From Paenibacillus lutimineralis (GTDB lineage Bacteria; Bacillota; Bacilli; Paenibacillales; Paenibacillaceae), in contig NZ_CP034346.1 of the NCBI RefSeq assembly GCF_003991425.1, forward strand, positions 5,576,001 to 5,640,000: 64,000 bases of DNA. Direction: 5' to 3'. Position numbers and translations under genes: made by a program. Numbering within the stretch: position 1 is the first letter of the stretch; the number at the start of each line of letters is the position of its first letter. Shown here piece by piece: positions 52,919-64,000 of this stretch. The notes beneath the pieces were generated by a model that saw only the letters and a program-made list of their open reading frames with translations, was not told where the DNA came from and did not search any database.

Positions 52919-54295
52919 TTAACCCCCACTATCGCTTTCACTGTTATTCCCTATGTTCGATTCTGTAGCTCCGCTATCCCCTGTACCATTCGACGGTCCC
53001 GTATCGGTCCCATCCGTATTATGACTTGGCGGCCCTTCAGGATCTGTCGTAGCCGGATGCGAATCTTTCTCTGTCAACTCCACTTCGATCTCAAGCGCTG
53101 TTCCCGATTCTACCAATTTCACATAATTCGGCAACGTTACCTTTAAGGGCACGGAATGTATACCCGCGCCCATTTTAGATAAGTCAGCCTCAAGTGTGAT
53201 GTCCTTCACTTTCAGTCCACTAAGCTGCTCACTCGTACCCATGACCGTCAGAGAGAGCTTCTTGTCAGAGGGCTGTATGAATCTAGCTGTGAGATTTGCG
53301 CCCAGATTAGTTAGCGAGATCGGTATATTATCGATTACCTTCTGTGAAGCCGACTCAACCTTGATCGTCACTTGCACAGAACTAGGCTCGATTTTCTCAA
53401 ATCCTTCAGGCGGAGTCAAGTTCACCGTATATTTCGTTTCTGGGTTACCATTATAATTATTCAAATTAACGGTGACTGGATAAGCCGTAATCTTCTCCAT
53501 AGCCTCTTTTGGCCCGTATACGACAACCCCTTTCACATCTGTATCGACACCAGCCAGTACATACCCCTCCGGAAGCTGCCCTGATTGGCGCACCTCCAAT
53601 GGAATATTCTTATACGTCTTATTAAAAGGGATATCGACATCGACGGATTCCGGGGAAATCTCCGCGTTTCTCATCACTTCACCCTGTTTGTCATAGGCTA
53701 CTAGCTTCACGGATTTTCCTTTGAGAGAATCATTCAGTCCAGTTATATCAACGATCCCCTGAACCTTCTGCAGATCATCGATCTCGCTCTCCGGCAGAGT
53801 GACCTTCACCATTTCCAATGTCGAGATCGGAGTTCCGACTTCAAAGCCTTTCTCTGGAACACCTTTAGTGATGATTGATACAGGTATTTCCTTCGTTCGC
53901 TTCTCTTCAATCGTGACTTTTACATAAGCTGGATCTATGGAGACAGCCTGCACACCCGGAGGTAATTCAGTCGTCAATGGCAAGGTAAATGTACCTGGTC
54001 CGACGTCCTTCAAGTTCAATTTTACTTTATAGTTAGAGAAGTTAGTCGTAAGATCGGTTTTTCTCCCCTTTACCTCCAACCTTACTTTGTCTGGATTCAA
54101 ATCATATAGAACATACCTATCGGTATCAAAGCCCGTCACTTGGATATTAACATTATTAATAGCCTTGGGCTTTAGATCCGGTGTAGTCGTGACGATTGTC
54201 GTTCCACTATCGATATGCACCATAGCCCACAGAATAATACTGAAGACAAGTGCAATGATTTTCACAATATTGTTATGACTCAACCATTTATCCAT
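52919..54295 (-). CDS. cdaR: CdaR/YbbR-domain regulator of CdaA
   Basis: A 458-aa membrane-anchored protein with one N-terminal helix (KIIALVFSIILWAMVHI, about residues 10-27) and at least four extracellular YbbR repeats of ~85 residues, each containing a VxVTGxxxxxYxL-like strand set. The Ser/Thr/Asp-rich tail after residue ~425 is low-complexity. ATG at 54295 overlaps the end of cdaA and has GGAGG upstream; a longer frame to 54373 lies wholly within cdaA. CdaR modulates c-di-AMP synthesis by CdaA. Confidence 0.93.
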   Translation of the reverse strand: MDKWLSHNNIVKIIALVFSIILWAMVHIDSGTTIVTTTPDLKPKAINNVNIQVTGFDTDRYVLYDLNPDKVRLEVKGRKTDLTTNFSNYKVKLNLKDVGPGTFTLPLTTELPPGVQAVSIDPAYVKVTIEEKRTKEIPVSIITKGVPEKGFEVGTPISTLEMVKVTLPESEIDDLQKVQGIVDITGLNDSLKGKSVKLVAYDKQGEVMRNAEISPESVDVDIPFNKTYKNIPLEVRQSGQLPEGYVLAGVDTDVKGVVVYGPKEAMEKITAYPVTVNLNNYNGNPETKYTVNLTPPEGFEKIEPSSVQVTIKVESASQKVIDNIPISLTNLGANLTARFIQPSDKKLSLTVMGTSEQLSGLKVKDITLEADLSKMGAGIHSVPLKVTLPNYVKLVESGTALEIEVELTEKDSHPATTDPEGPPSHNTDGTDTGPSNGTGDSGATESNIGNNSESDSGG

Positions 54296-55121
54296 TCTTC
54301 TTGCCAGCCTCCTTCGTACGCCAGAAGGACTTACGCTTGTCATTCGGGCTAGAGTCCGGGCCAAGCTCTTCATACAATTTGGAGATCAAAGATTCTTCCT
54401 TAATATCCCTTACTACCTGTCCATCGATAGCCAGTGAGATTTGACCCGTCTCCTCCGAGACGACGATCGATACTGCGTCACCTACCTCACTAATACCGAT
54501 CGCGGCACGGTGACGCGTCCCCAGCTCTTTGCTGATGAATGGGTTCTCGGATAACGGCAAATAACAGGCCGCGGCCGTAATCTTATGCTCTTGAATAATA
54601 ACCGCACCATCATGGAGTGGAGTATTCGGAATGAAGATGTTGATCAACAATTGTGAGGTGATGACCGATTGAATCGGAATACCCGACTCTGTATACTCGT
54701 TAATTCCTGTATTTCGTTCAAAGACAATTAATGCCCCTATTTTTCTACGTGATAAATAATTCAGCGCTTTAATAATCTCGCTAAGCTCACGGGCGAACTC
54801 TTCCTCATCTGCAATGCCCCGATTGAACAACTTCCCTCGTCCAAGCTGCTCCAGGGCTCGTCTCAGCTCTGGTTGGAAGATGATGAAGATCGCAACAACA
54901 CCGAACGTGAACATCTGGTTCATTAACCATTTCAGTGTGTATAAATCGAACCAAGTACTAACCGCCCAGATCAGAACCAAGACAAGTAGACCCTTCAGCA
55001 ATTGGATGGCCCTTGTCCCACGTACGAGCAAAATCAAATGATAAATGATATAAGTAACGATCAGAATATCAACGATATCCTTGATCCAGTCCTGCCAACC
55101 CATATTCGCAAAATAATCCAT
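54288..55121 (-). CDS. cdaA: Membrane diadenylate cyclase CdaA
   Basis: Synthesises cyclic di-AMP from two ATP. Three N-terminal membrane helices (about residues 13-33, 40-57, 67-83), then the DAC domain with the catalytic motifs PLHDGAVII (DGA) and GTRHRAAIGISE (RHR), followed by a basic C-terminal tail. The length of 277 aa is normal. GGGGG lies 7 nt before the ATG. First gene of cdaA-cdaR-glmM, the arrangement conserved in Bacillota. Confidence 0.97.
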   Translation of the reverse strand: MDYFANMGWQDWIKDIVDILIVTYIIYHLILLVRGTRAIQLLKGLLVLVLIWAVSTWFDLYTLKWLMNQMFTFGVVAIFIIFQPELRRALEQLGRGKLFNRGIADEEEFARELSEIIKALNYLSRRKIGALIVFERNTGINEYTESGIPIQSVITSQLLINIFIPNTPLHDGAVIIQEHKITAAACYLPLSENPFISKELGTRHRAAIGISEVGDAVSIVVSEETGQISLAIDGQVVRDIKEESLISKLYEELGPDSSPNDKRKSFWRTKEAGKKNG

Positions 55122-55346
55122 GGTGTAACCCCCGGTTATTCTTCTAATTCAAGCCATCTGACTGACTAGAAGACGCTTATGTATATCTTATAAGTCTGCT
55201 CAGATATACAGCAATGTATTAATCAACCTTATTGTATCTGTGAATTTAATTATTTCCCTAAACTCTAGGTTATAACGTTCCTGAGCCAGATGCAAGTTTG
55301 AAGAAAATAGGTTCATCCACAATAATAGGAATTTTTCTCTAATCGT

Positions 55347-55385
55347 TAAAAATAAAAGACGCCTTCTTCTAGAAGAGGGCGCCAA
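55347..55385 (-). terminator. Intrinsic terminator after rsiW
   Basis: Minus-strand arms GGCGCCCTCTTCT / AGAAGAAGGCGTC followed by TTTTATTTTT. It separates sigW-rsiW from cdaA; the remaining region up to 55122 should hold the cdaA promoter, not confidently identified. Confidence 0.75.
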
Positions 55386-55408
55386 GACCGTTATTTGTTA
55401 CTTCCTGC

Positions 55409-56026
55409 TTACCTATAGGCGACATCTGAAAAAGTGTTGCTGATTCTGTACCATAACCAGTCCAGAGCCTGATCGATACTCTTGACCTTGCCTGAAATAT
55501 GCGCGGTCGAAGCTTGATAATAAGAGCCATCGACTACGGTCACATTCCCTTCGACATTTCCCAGAATTTCAGCTTTACCGTTCTCTACCGTAAGATTCCC
55601 TGTGATAGTGGCGCCCTCAGGTACAGTAACGACATTCCCGTTAATGACTACCTGATCCAGATCCCCTACCTTGACAATTAGTTGATTGTCAGCCTTCATT
55701 AAAGACAATGCACTGAACAGCATGACTACCAAGAAAATAGCTGCCGCCGTTAAGGCCGGATGTCTCTTAATGACCTGAAGCCATAGCTGCTGCTTGTGCT
55801 GTCTTGGAATCTCATTCATGATTCGGCTTACTAACGCATCTGGAGCAGAGATACGATCATGCCTCAATGTCGCGAACAACGTCATTTCCGTCTGTTCCAG
55901 TTGCTGGAACCGAGTACTGCATGCGGGACAAGCATTCAGATGCCCCTTAAGCTCCACGGCCTGCTCATGCGTAAGATCTCCGTCGAAATAATCATGCATT
56001 AAAGTGGAGGCATGTTTGCAATCCAT
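55409..56026 (-). CDS. rsiW: Anti-sigma-W factor, zinc-finger (zf-HC2) membrane protein
   Basis: A 205-aa anti-sigma factor. N-terminal zinc-binding HxxxCxxC motif in KGHLNACPACSTRF (about residues 32-45), a transmembrane helix AAAIFLVVMLFSALSLM (about 95-112), then an external domain with short repeats (VVTVPEGATITGNLTVENGK..NVEGNVTVVDG) resembling polymer-forming bactofilin-type beta structure. ATG at 56026 has AAAGGA 9 nt upstream. Downstream of sigW with an ECF promoter between them. It should bind SigW until regulated proteolysis. Confidence 0.9.
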   Translation of the reverse strand: MDCKHASTLMHDYFDGDLTHEQAVELKGHLNACPACSTRFQQLEQTEMTLFATLRHDRISAPDALVSRIMNEIPRQHKQQLWLQVIKRHPALTAAAIFLVVMLFSALSLMKADNQLIVKVGDLDQVVINGNVVTVPEGATITGNLTVENGKAEILGNVEGNVTVVDGSYYQASTAHISGKVKSIDQALDWLWYRISNTFSDVAYR

Positions 56027-56100
56027 ATCAGCCATTCCTTTCAATATCAATACTATGGAAAAACCATACGCAGTATGGAAGTAGTCGTCCTAACATACAT

Positions 56101-56126
56101 TACGTTGCGGAGCGAATAACGTTTCA
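56101..56126 (-). promoter_or_regulatory. SigW-type (ECF) promoter before rsiW
   Basis: Minus-strand TGAAAC (56121-56126), 16-nt spacer, CGTA (56101-56104), matching the extracytoplasmic-stress consensus. It lies between the sigW stop and the rsiW start. Confidence 0.85.
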
Positions 56127-56159
56127 AAAAACAAAATGAATTAAATTATTATATAATCC

Positions 56160-56756
56160 TTAAAAGACCGCCTTATGTTCCAGCTTCTTACGCAAAAATT
56201 CACGCCCCCGGTGGACCCTGGTCTTGACCGTCGTTACCGGCATGTCCAGAACGTCCCCAATTTCTTGAAGCGACAATTCCTGCAAATATCTTAGAACGAT
56301 AACAGACTTATACTTGGCAGGTAGACCTTCAATCGCCTGATGAATCATCGCTTGCGTCTCTGACAAGAGATATTCCGATTCCGGCGTCCGCTCATCGCCA
56401 GGAATTAGCGCATAGCCATCCACACCCTCTTGATCATTCATACCTGCATCAAGATAGTAATTAGGCTTGCGCTTACGCAGACGGTCTATACACAGATTCG
56501 TCGCAATGCGGTAAATCCAAGTCGAGAACTTCTGTTTCTCGTCGTATCGGTTGAAATTCTTGTACACACGTAGGAACGTCTCCTGTACAATATCTTCAGC
56601 TTCATGCCGATTAGACAACATCCGATATGCCAAATGAAATATTTTATCTTTGTATAAGTCAACGAGTTCTGCAAATGCACCCTGGTCGCCTTTACGCGCC
56701 AGCTTGACCAACCTCGTATCAAAATGATCAACCACAATAATTTCCTCCAGATCCAT
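56160..56756 (-). CDS. sigW: ECF sigma factor SigW
   Basis: A 198-aa extracytoplasmic-function sigma factor. Region 2: FAELVDLYKDKIFHLAYRML and EDIVQETFLRVYKNFNRYD, with KFSTWIYRIATNLCIDRLRKR for -10 recognition. Region 4: LPAKYKSVIVLRYLQELSLQ and IGDVLDMPVTTVKTRVHRGR for -35 binding. GGAG lies 7 nt before the ATG. Followed by rsiW and the cdaA-cdaR-glmM-glmS genes, the same order as in B. subtilis, which supports the name. Confidence 0.95.
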   Translation of the reverse strand: MDLEEIIVVDHFDTRLVKLARKGDQGAFAELVDLYKDKIFHLAYRMLSNRHEAEDIVQETFLRVYKNFNRYDEKQKFSTWIYRIATNLCIDRLRKRKPNYYLDAGMNDQEGVDGYALIPGDERTPESEYLLSETQAMIHQAIEGLPAKYKSVIVLRYLQELSLQEIGDVLDMPVTTVKTRVHRGREFLRKKLEHKAVF

Positions 56757-56966
56757 GGACGGGCTCCATCAAAGCCTTATGCCTGTCCGGCTTTCTCCCC
56801 GATCTAGCAATCCAGGAAAAATCCCGTTCATCGCCGGTACTTCATTCAAATGTTAATTCAAGTGCTTGTAAAAAGCAATAGAATTAGCTCGATTCCAGGG
56901 ACTTTATATATTAGAAATAAGTCTCTATCAAGTTCATCGGGTTAATACGATCTCACATATAAAAGA

Positions 56967-57009
56967 AACAAGCCGGACTCTCCCATCATATTAGGAGGAA
57001 TCCGGCTTG
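56967..57009 (-). terminator. Intrinsic terminator after ppc
   Basis: Minus-strand arms CAAGCCGGATTCCTCC / GGGAGAGTCCGGCTTG followed by TTTCTTTT. The gap 56757-56966 holds the sigW promoter region; no hexamers are assigned. Confidence 0.85.
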
Positions 57010-57032
57010 AATTAGAAACATTAAACCTAGTA

Positions 57033-59828
57033 TCAGCCCGTATTGCGAAGGCCAGCTGCGATTCCGTTAATCGTAAGCAGTACTTCACGAAGCAATAGTG
57101 CGTCATCCCGATTTTGTTCACGAGCAGCACGCAATTCAGTCAATAATTGTACCTGCAAATAGCTAAGCGGATCTACGTAAGGATTCCGCTGGCGAATCGA
57201 TTCCTGAAGCGCTGGCGCATCATCAAGGATTTCAGGCAGCCCAGTAATTTTCAGGACCATTTCCTTGGTCAGATTGAATTCCTGTTCGATCTTACCAAAG
57301 ACGCGATCTTTTACTTCCTGATCACTGCACATTCCGCTATACTCTTTGGCAATAACCAGGTCCGCTTTGATAATTGCAAGTTGCAGTGTATCGATCAAGG
57401 AACGGAAGAAGGTCGAGTTGTGATACATATCCTGCAAAACTTGCAGCTTCTTCTCATCGTCTTGATAGAAGTTATACAGGCTTGTTCCCGCAGCGTACCA
57501 TGCCGGGAATAGATAGCGGCTCTGAGTCCAGGCGAATACCCATGGAATAGCGCGCAGATCCTCAAAGCGATCACTATTCTTACGCTTCGACGGTCTAGAA
57601 CCGATATTCAGTTCGCCCACTTCGCCAAGCGGCGTAGATTCTTTGAAGAATTTCAAGAAGTCCGGATCGCGGAATACGAGATCCTGATATTTAGTCAAGG
57701 AAGTCTCCGAGATGCCAGCAATGATCTCATCCCATTCCTCTTCCTGCTGATTATTCTCATCATACAGCTTCGCGTTAATAGCTGCTTTAATTAACGCCGA
57801 AGTAGCTTGTTCCAGACTACGGTAAGCAATTCCCTTGAGAGAATAACGGGAGGAGATTACCTCGCCTTGCTCTGTAATCTTGATGCCTCCACCAATCGTC
57901 TCAGGCGGCTGCACCAGAATACTACGGTTAAGCGGCATTCCGCCACGTCCAAGCGCTCCGCCGCGTCCATGGAAATATTTGAGCTTCACGCCATATTTTT
58001 TGCCCGTTGCAGTGATTTGCTTCATCGCTACACGCAGCTCCCAGTTTGCTGTAACAACGCCGCCATCCTTATTACTATCCGAGTAACCAAGCATGATCTC
58101 TTGAAGATCATTCATTGCTGCCACAGACTGGCGATAGATCGGCATCTCGAATAAGCGGTTCATGATAGCCGGGGCTGCATGCAAATCATCAATCGTCTCG
58201 AAGAGTGGAACGGATTGGAGTGTACATACGACTGTGCCATCCGGATCTTTGTAGAACAGACCCACTTCTTTGGCGAAGACCATCACTTCCAGGATATCGC
58301 TGCCTGCTTCCGTCATACTTATCAGATAGCTGGTGATACACTGGGTTCCAAATTCCTTCTGCGCTTTGAAGATCGTACGGTACACATCGAGACACTCTGT
58401 CGTGCTCTCACTATATTCCTGATACGGTGAAGTCAGGGGCCGAGGATCATTCAACAGCTGCTCAAGCAGCACCAGCTTCTCCTCTTCCTTCAGCTCCGCA
58501 TAATTGCTTGTAATATTCATCTTGGCCAAGATTTCGGTCATAGCTTTCTCGTGCTCCTGGCTATGCTGACGAATGTCCAGCGTGGCCGTATGGAAGCCAA
58601 ATAGCTCTACCTGACGGATCATTTGGCTAAGATGCGTCTGCGCCACATAATCTGCATAATGATGTCGCAGACTGCGGTCTATAATTTTTAGATCAGCGAT
58701 AAGCTCTCGAGCGTTCTCATAACGTTCCGAGGTCCCATCCTTGGATTCATCAAGAACATTATGGAGCTTCTCTGTCATATAGGATAATTTAATACGATAC
58801 GGTTCCTTCTCATTGTGCCATTCTGGCGTCTTCTGGAGGGTAACCTGGAGCCGATCCTTCTGAATCGAAGCCATTAATTCATCCGTCACGTCAACAATCG
58901 ACGTACTAAAGCTTAGATGCTTGAACATCCCGGCAAGGGCAAGCTGATACTCCCTAACGGCCATCTTGCGCTGCATTTTCAGAGTCTGCCAAGTCACTTC
59001 AGCAGTTACTGAAGGATTCCCGTCTCGGTCTCCACCGATCCAAGAACCAAAACGCAAATATTTGGGCACATGCCAGTGATGCTCCGGATAGTATTTGCTC
59101 AAGCAGCGTTCCAATTCCTGATATACATCGGGAAGCACATGGAACAGCGTCTCGTGGAAATAATACATTCCATTTCTGACCTCATCGAGTACCGTTGGTT
59201 TGCGGTCTCTCAATTCGTCAGTCTGCCAGAGCGTAATGACTTCATTCAGAAGCTTCTCTCTCAATTGTTCCCTTTCACGGAATGTAAGCGTAGGATTGTC
59301 AAGCTGCATTACATCATCAGCAATCCGCTTGTGAATATCTAGGATAGCCCGACGCTTAGCCTCAGTAGGATGTGCAGTCATGACGAGCTCCAGAGACATT
59401 CCCTCCATGATCTCCTGCGCTTCATAATAGGTGAATCCATGTTCCTTCAACTCTTTAACGGAAGCCTCAATAGAACCGCGCTGCACCGCCTCACCAGCTG
59501 AACGCTCATAATCCCGTTTGCGACGAATCCGATGATTCTGTTCAGCGATGTTGACCAACTGAAAATAAATAGCAAATGCACGGATTACTTGGTGACGAAT
59601 CTCGGGTTCAAGAGAGCTTATCAATTGTTTAAACTCTTCATGCAGATCCGGTATGAAAACCGCCCGCAAGGACTTACTCGTCTCTCTGATTTTCTCGACA
59701 ATATCCAGAAGCTCATTGCCGCCTTGATGCACGAGGACTTCTCCCAGAATATTTCCGAGGAATCGGATATCTCGCCTTAGTAGATTGTTCGAATTACTCT
59801 TGCCGGCGGTTACCGCTATTTCAGTCAT
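57033..59828 (-). CDS. ppc: Phosphoenolpyruvate carboxylase
   Basis: Anaplerotic enzyme forming oxaloacetate from PEP and bicarbonate. A 931-aa protein with the bacterial-type signatures VMTAHPTEAKRRA (catalytic His, about residue 147), GSWIGGDRDGNPSVT, MLGYSDSNKDGG (catalytic Lys), FHGRGGALGRGG and the C-terminal QRNPYVDPLSYLQVQLL...GIAAGLRNTG. ATG at 59828 has GGGGGAG 5 nt upstream. Monocistronic. Confidence 0.97.
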   Translation of the reverse strand: MTEIAVTAGKSNSNNLLRRDIRFLGNILGEVLVHQGGNELLDIVEKIRETSKSLRAVFIPDLHEEFKQLISSLEPEIRHQVIRAFAIYFQLVNIAEQNHRIRRKRDYERSAGEAVQRGSIEASVKELKEHGFTYYEAQEIMEGMSLELVMTAHPTEAKRRAILDIHKRIADDVMQLDNPTLTFREREQLREKLLNEVITLWQTDELRDRKPTVLDEVRNGMYYFHETLFHVLPDVYQELERCLSKYYPEHHWHVPKYLRFGSWIGGDRDGNPSVTAEVTWQTLKMQRKMAVREYQLALAGMFKHLSFSTSIVDVTDELMASIQKDRLQVTLQKTPEWHNEKEPYRIKLSYMTEKLHNVLDESKDGTSERYENARELIADLKIIDRSLRHHYADYVAQTHLSQMIRQVELFGFHTATLDIRQHSQEHEKAMTEILAKMNITSNYAELKEEEKLVLLEQLLNDPRPLTSPYQEYSESTTECLDVYRTIFKAQKEFGTQCITSYLISMTEAGSDILEVMVFAKEVGLFYKDPDGTVVCTLQSVPLFETIDDLHAAPAIMNRLFEMPIYRQSVAAMNDLQEIMLGYSDSNKDGGVVTANWELRVAMKQITATGKKYGVKLKYFHGRGGALGRGGMPLNRSILVQPPETIGGGIKITEQGEVISSRYSLKGIAYRSLEQATSALIKAAINAKLYDENNQQEEEWDEIIAGISETSLTKYQDLVFRDPDFLKFFKESTPLGEVGELNIGSRPSKRKNSDRFEDLRAIPWVFAWTQSRYLFPAWYAAGTSLYNFYQDDEKKLQVLQDMYHNSTFFRSLIDTLQLAIIKADLVIAKEYSGMCSDQEVKDRVFGKIEQEFNLTKEMVLKITGLPEILDDAPALQESIRQRNPYVDPLSYLQVQLLTELRAAREQNRDDALLLREVLLTINGIAAGLRNTG

Positions 59829-60177
59829 ATTTCTCCCCCATTTCATCCCTATTCCGTCTTTCTAAAGCCTTCCTAATATAATACAATAAACTTCTCTGAA
59901 AATCTTCACTTTATTTGTAAAGAATTCAACATCCGACACGGTTAAATAAGGTAAATCAGCACGAGCAAGAGTACGCATCGCTCCGATAATACTGTAAAGC
60001 GGTAAAATCAGAAGGTATAGAAATGCCTTCTCAAGGAAGCTAAGAACCATAAGTTGAACGCTTTAAAAATTTGAAGATTATACCTAAGCTCGCCATCCCA
60101 AACTGTTCAAAGAAAGAGCAACCACGATTCGACGGTAGAGCTTCTTGCGATATAGAATATAAATCCTACATCTATAA
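59829..60177. other. Intergenic region between ppc and the tRNA cluster
   Basis: About 350 bp. The ppc promoter must lie in its left part. A 62-codon minus-strand frame here has no ribosome binding site and resembles nothing; no other feature seen. Confidence 0.4.
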
Positions 60178-60206
60178 CAAAAAACATCATCGAGCTGATG
60201 ATGTTG
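60178..60206 (-). terminator. Terminator of the rRNA-tRNA operon
   Basis: Minus-strand arms AACATCATC / GATGATGTT around AGCTC, then TTTTGTTAT, 11 nt after the last tRNA. Confidence 0.88.
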
Positions 60207-60216
60207 CTGCTATTTA

Positions 60217-60290
60217 TGGAGCGGGTGATGGGAATCGAACCCACGCTACCAGCTTGGAAGGCTGGAGTTCTACCATTGAACTACACCCGC
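60217..60290 (-). tRNA. tRNA-Gly (TCC)
   Basis: Cloverleaf with acceptor GCGGGTG/CACCCGC, anticodon loop CTTCCAA, GGTTCGATTCC T arm; CCA is encoded. Confidence 0.97.
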
Positions 60291-60297
60291 AAAATGA

Positions 60298-60374
60298 TGG
60301 TCGGGATGACACGATTCGAACATGCGACCCCCTGGTCCCAAACCAGGTGCTCTACCAAGCTGAGCTACATCCCG
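60298..60374 (-). tRNA. tRNA-Pro (TGG)
   Basis: Acceptor CGGGATG/CATCCCG, anticodon loop TTTGGGA, T arm TGTTCGAATC; CCA encoded. Confidence 0.97.
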
Positions 60375-60400
60375 TGAAAAATGCTGTTATTTAATTGAAA

Positions 60401-60477
60401 TGGCGCGCCCTAAGAGATTCGAACTCCTGACCTTTTGATTCGTAGTCAAACGCTCTATCCAGCTGAGCTAAGGGCGC
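60401..60477 (-). tRNA. tRNA-Arg (ACG)
   Basis: Acceptor GCGCCCT/AGGGCGC, anticodon loop CTACGAA, T arm AGTTCGAATC; CCA encoded. Confidence 0.97.
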
Positions 60478-60480
60478 AAA

Positions 60481-60555
60481 TGGAGCGGACGACGGGAATC
60501 GAACCCGCGACCCTCGCCTTGGCAAGGCGATGCTCTACCGCTGAGCCACGTCCGC
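60481..60555 (-). tRNA. tRNA-Gly (GCC)
   Basis: Acceptor GCGGACG/CGTCCGC, anticodon loop TTGCCAA; CCA encoded. Confidence 0.97.
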
Positions 60556-60560
60556 AAGTA

Positions 60561-60644
60561 TGGTGCGCGTGAAGGGACTTGAACCCCCACGTCGTGAAAC
60601 GCCAGATCCTAAGTCTGGTGCGTCTGCCATTCCGCCACACGCGC
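60561..60644 (-). tRNA. tRNA-Leu (TAG)
   Basis: 84 nt with a long variable arm; acceptor GCGCGTG/CACGCGC, anticodon loop CTTAGGA; CCA encoded. Confidence 0.97.
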
Positions 60645-60679
60645 ACAATCACACTATATACTCTAAAGAAAGAGTATAC

Positions 60680-60755
60680 TGGTGAGCCATGAAGGACTCG
60701 AACCTTCGACACCCTGATTAAAAGTCAGGTGCTCTACCAACTGAGCTAATGGCTC
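60680..60755 (-). tRNA. tRNA-Lys (TTT)
   Basis: Acceptor GAGCCAT/ATGGCTC, anticodon loop CTTTTAA; CCA encoded. Confidence 0.97.
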
Positions 60756-60761
60756 ATAAAA

Positions 60762-60836
60762 TGGCTGGGGATATAGGATTCGAACCTATGAGTGACGGAG
60801 TCAAAGTCCGTTGCCTTACCGCTTGGCTAATCCCCA
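60762..60836 (-). tRNA. tRNA-Gln (TTG)
   Basis: Acceptor TGGGGAT/ATCCCCA, anticodon loop CTTTGAC; CCA encoded. Confidence 0.97.
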
Positions 60837-60846
60837 ATAATTCATA

Positions 60847-60922
60847 TGGTGGAGGCTAACGGGATCGAACCGCTGACCCTCTGCTTGTAAGGCAGATGCT
60901 CTCCCAGCTGAGCTAAGCCTCC
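60847..60922 (-). tRNA. tRNA-Val (TAC)
   Basis: Acceptor GGAGGCT/AGCCTCC, anticodon loop CTTACAA; CCA encoded. Confidence 0.97.
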
Positions 60923-60944
60923 ATATGTAAACATTTAATAAAAA

Positions 60945-61019
60945 TGGTGACCCGTAGGGGATTCGAACCCCTGTTACCTCCGTGAAAGGGAGGTGTCTTA
61001 ACCCCTTGACCAACGGGCC
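60945..61019 (-). tRNA. tRNA-Glu (TTC)
   Basis: Acceptor GGCCCGT/ACGGGTC (one wobble), anticodon loop CTTTCAC; CCA encoded. Confidence 0.97.
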
Positions 61020-61027
61020 TAAATACG

Positions 61028-61103
61028 TGGAGCTCTCAACCGGGATCGAACCGGTGACCTCATCCTTACCATGGATGCACTCTACCTACTGAGCTATGAG
61101 AGC
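61028..61103 (-). tRNA. tRNA-Thr (GGT)
   Basis: Acceptor GCTCTCA/TGAGAGC, anticodon loop ATGGTAA; CCA encoded. Confidence 0.96.
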
Positions 61104-61106
61104 TAA

Positions 61107-61182
61107 TGGCTCCCCGAACAGGACTCGAACCTGTGACAACTCGATTAACAGTCGAGTGCTCTACCAACTGAGCTATCAGGGA
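61107..61182 (-). tRNA. tRNA-Asn (GTT)
   Basis: Acceptor TCCCTGA/TCGGGGA (wobble pairs), anticodon loop CTGTTAA; CCA encoded. First tRNA after 5S rRNA. Confidence 0.97.
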
Positions 61183-61188
61183 ACATTG

Positions 61189-61305
61189 CTTGGCGGCCTC
61201 CTACTCTCCCAGGACCCTTCGGTCCAAGTACCATCGGCGCTAGAGGGCTTAACGGTCGTGTTCGGGATGGGTACGTGTGGAACCCCTCCGCCATCGCCAC
61301 CAAAC
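61189..61305 (-). rRNA. 5S ribosomal RNA
   Basis: About 117 nt. Minus-strand TTTGGTGGCGATGGCGGAGG at the 5' end, ACCCATCCCGAACACG and GGGAGAGTAGG inside, closing stem GGCGGCCGCC-like at the 3' end. Lies ~60 nt after 23S rRNA. End positions are good to a few nucleotides. Confidence 0.96.
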
Positions 61306-61361
61306 GTTCAAGGTTAATCCTTGAAAACTGGATACGAAACTCATTTGCATTTTAGATTTTT

Positions 61362-64000
<2,639 letters not shown>

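Noticed and set aside
55200..55385. Minus-strand 61-codon frame upstream of rsiW terminator
   Set aside because: It begins inside the terminator hairpin and lacks start signals.

Overview
The window looks like chromosome from a Paenibacillus-type member of the Bacillota. Nearly every gene has a GGAGG-type ribosome binding site. Lipoprotein-dependent CUT1/Lpl-type sugar transporters are paired with YesM/YesN (AraC-output) two-component systems. The block sigW-rsiW-cdaA-cdaR-glmM-glmS, including a glmS ribozyme, has the order known from Bacillus subtilis. No phage, transposase or CRISPR array is visible. Coding is mostly on the minus strand.

Layout. (1) 55-10668 (minus): a sugar-type ABC importer (two permeases, one lipoprotein) followed by two tandem YesM/YesN systems; diverging from it (plus) are a cytoplasmic alkaline-phosphatase-superfamily enzyme and a calcineurin-like phosphoesterase. 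(2) 13.0-19.0 kb: a PadR regulator with its HAAS-domain membrane partner (broken by a 1-nt frameshift), an SDR, an MBL hydrolase and small metabolic genes, with two copies of an intergenic palindromic repeat. (3) 19.0-21.4 kb: an AraC regulator divergent from a Gfo/Idh/MocA oxidoreductase. (4) 21.4-26.0 kb: a complete BceAB-RS peptide-antibiotic detoxification module. (5) 26.3-28.3 kb: a Fur-controlled pair, an orphan OppD-type ATPase and a flavodoxin. (6) 28.4-30.2 kb: a Vga/VmlR-like ABC-F antibiotic-resistance ATPase with a readable transcription-attenuation leader. (7) 31.5-35.9 kb: a second CUT1 sugar importer with an orphan AraC-type response regulator. (8) 36.3-40.9 kb: an alpha/beta hydrolase, a NarL/LiaR-type two-component system and a class III hybrid-cluster protein with an Fnr-type site. 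(9) 41.4-48.5 kb: a secreted M60 peptidase with a repeat-rich stalk, and a TetR/FAH/MBL catabolic locus with a 32-bp perfect palindrome between divergent promoters. (10) 48.9-56.8 kb: cell-wall precursor and c-di-AMP genes with sigW/rsiW. (11) 57.0-64.0 kb: ppc, then 11 tRNA genes, 5S rRNA and most of 23S rRNA of one minus-strand rrn operon.

The most unusual material is non-coding: three dispersed intergenic repeat families, an ABC-F attenuator with an overlapping leader ORF, and a Fur promoter whose transcript meets an intrinsic terminator just before its gene. Two genes (HAAS protein, FAH hydrolase) look disrupted by single-base indels, which may be real or sequence errors. All functional calls come from reading motifs; no database search was run.
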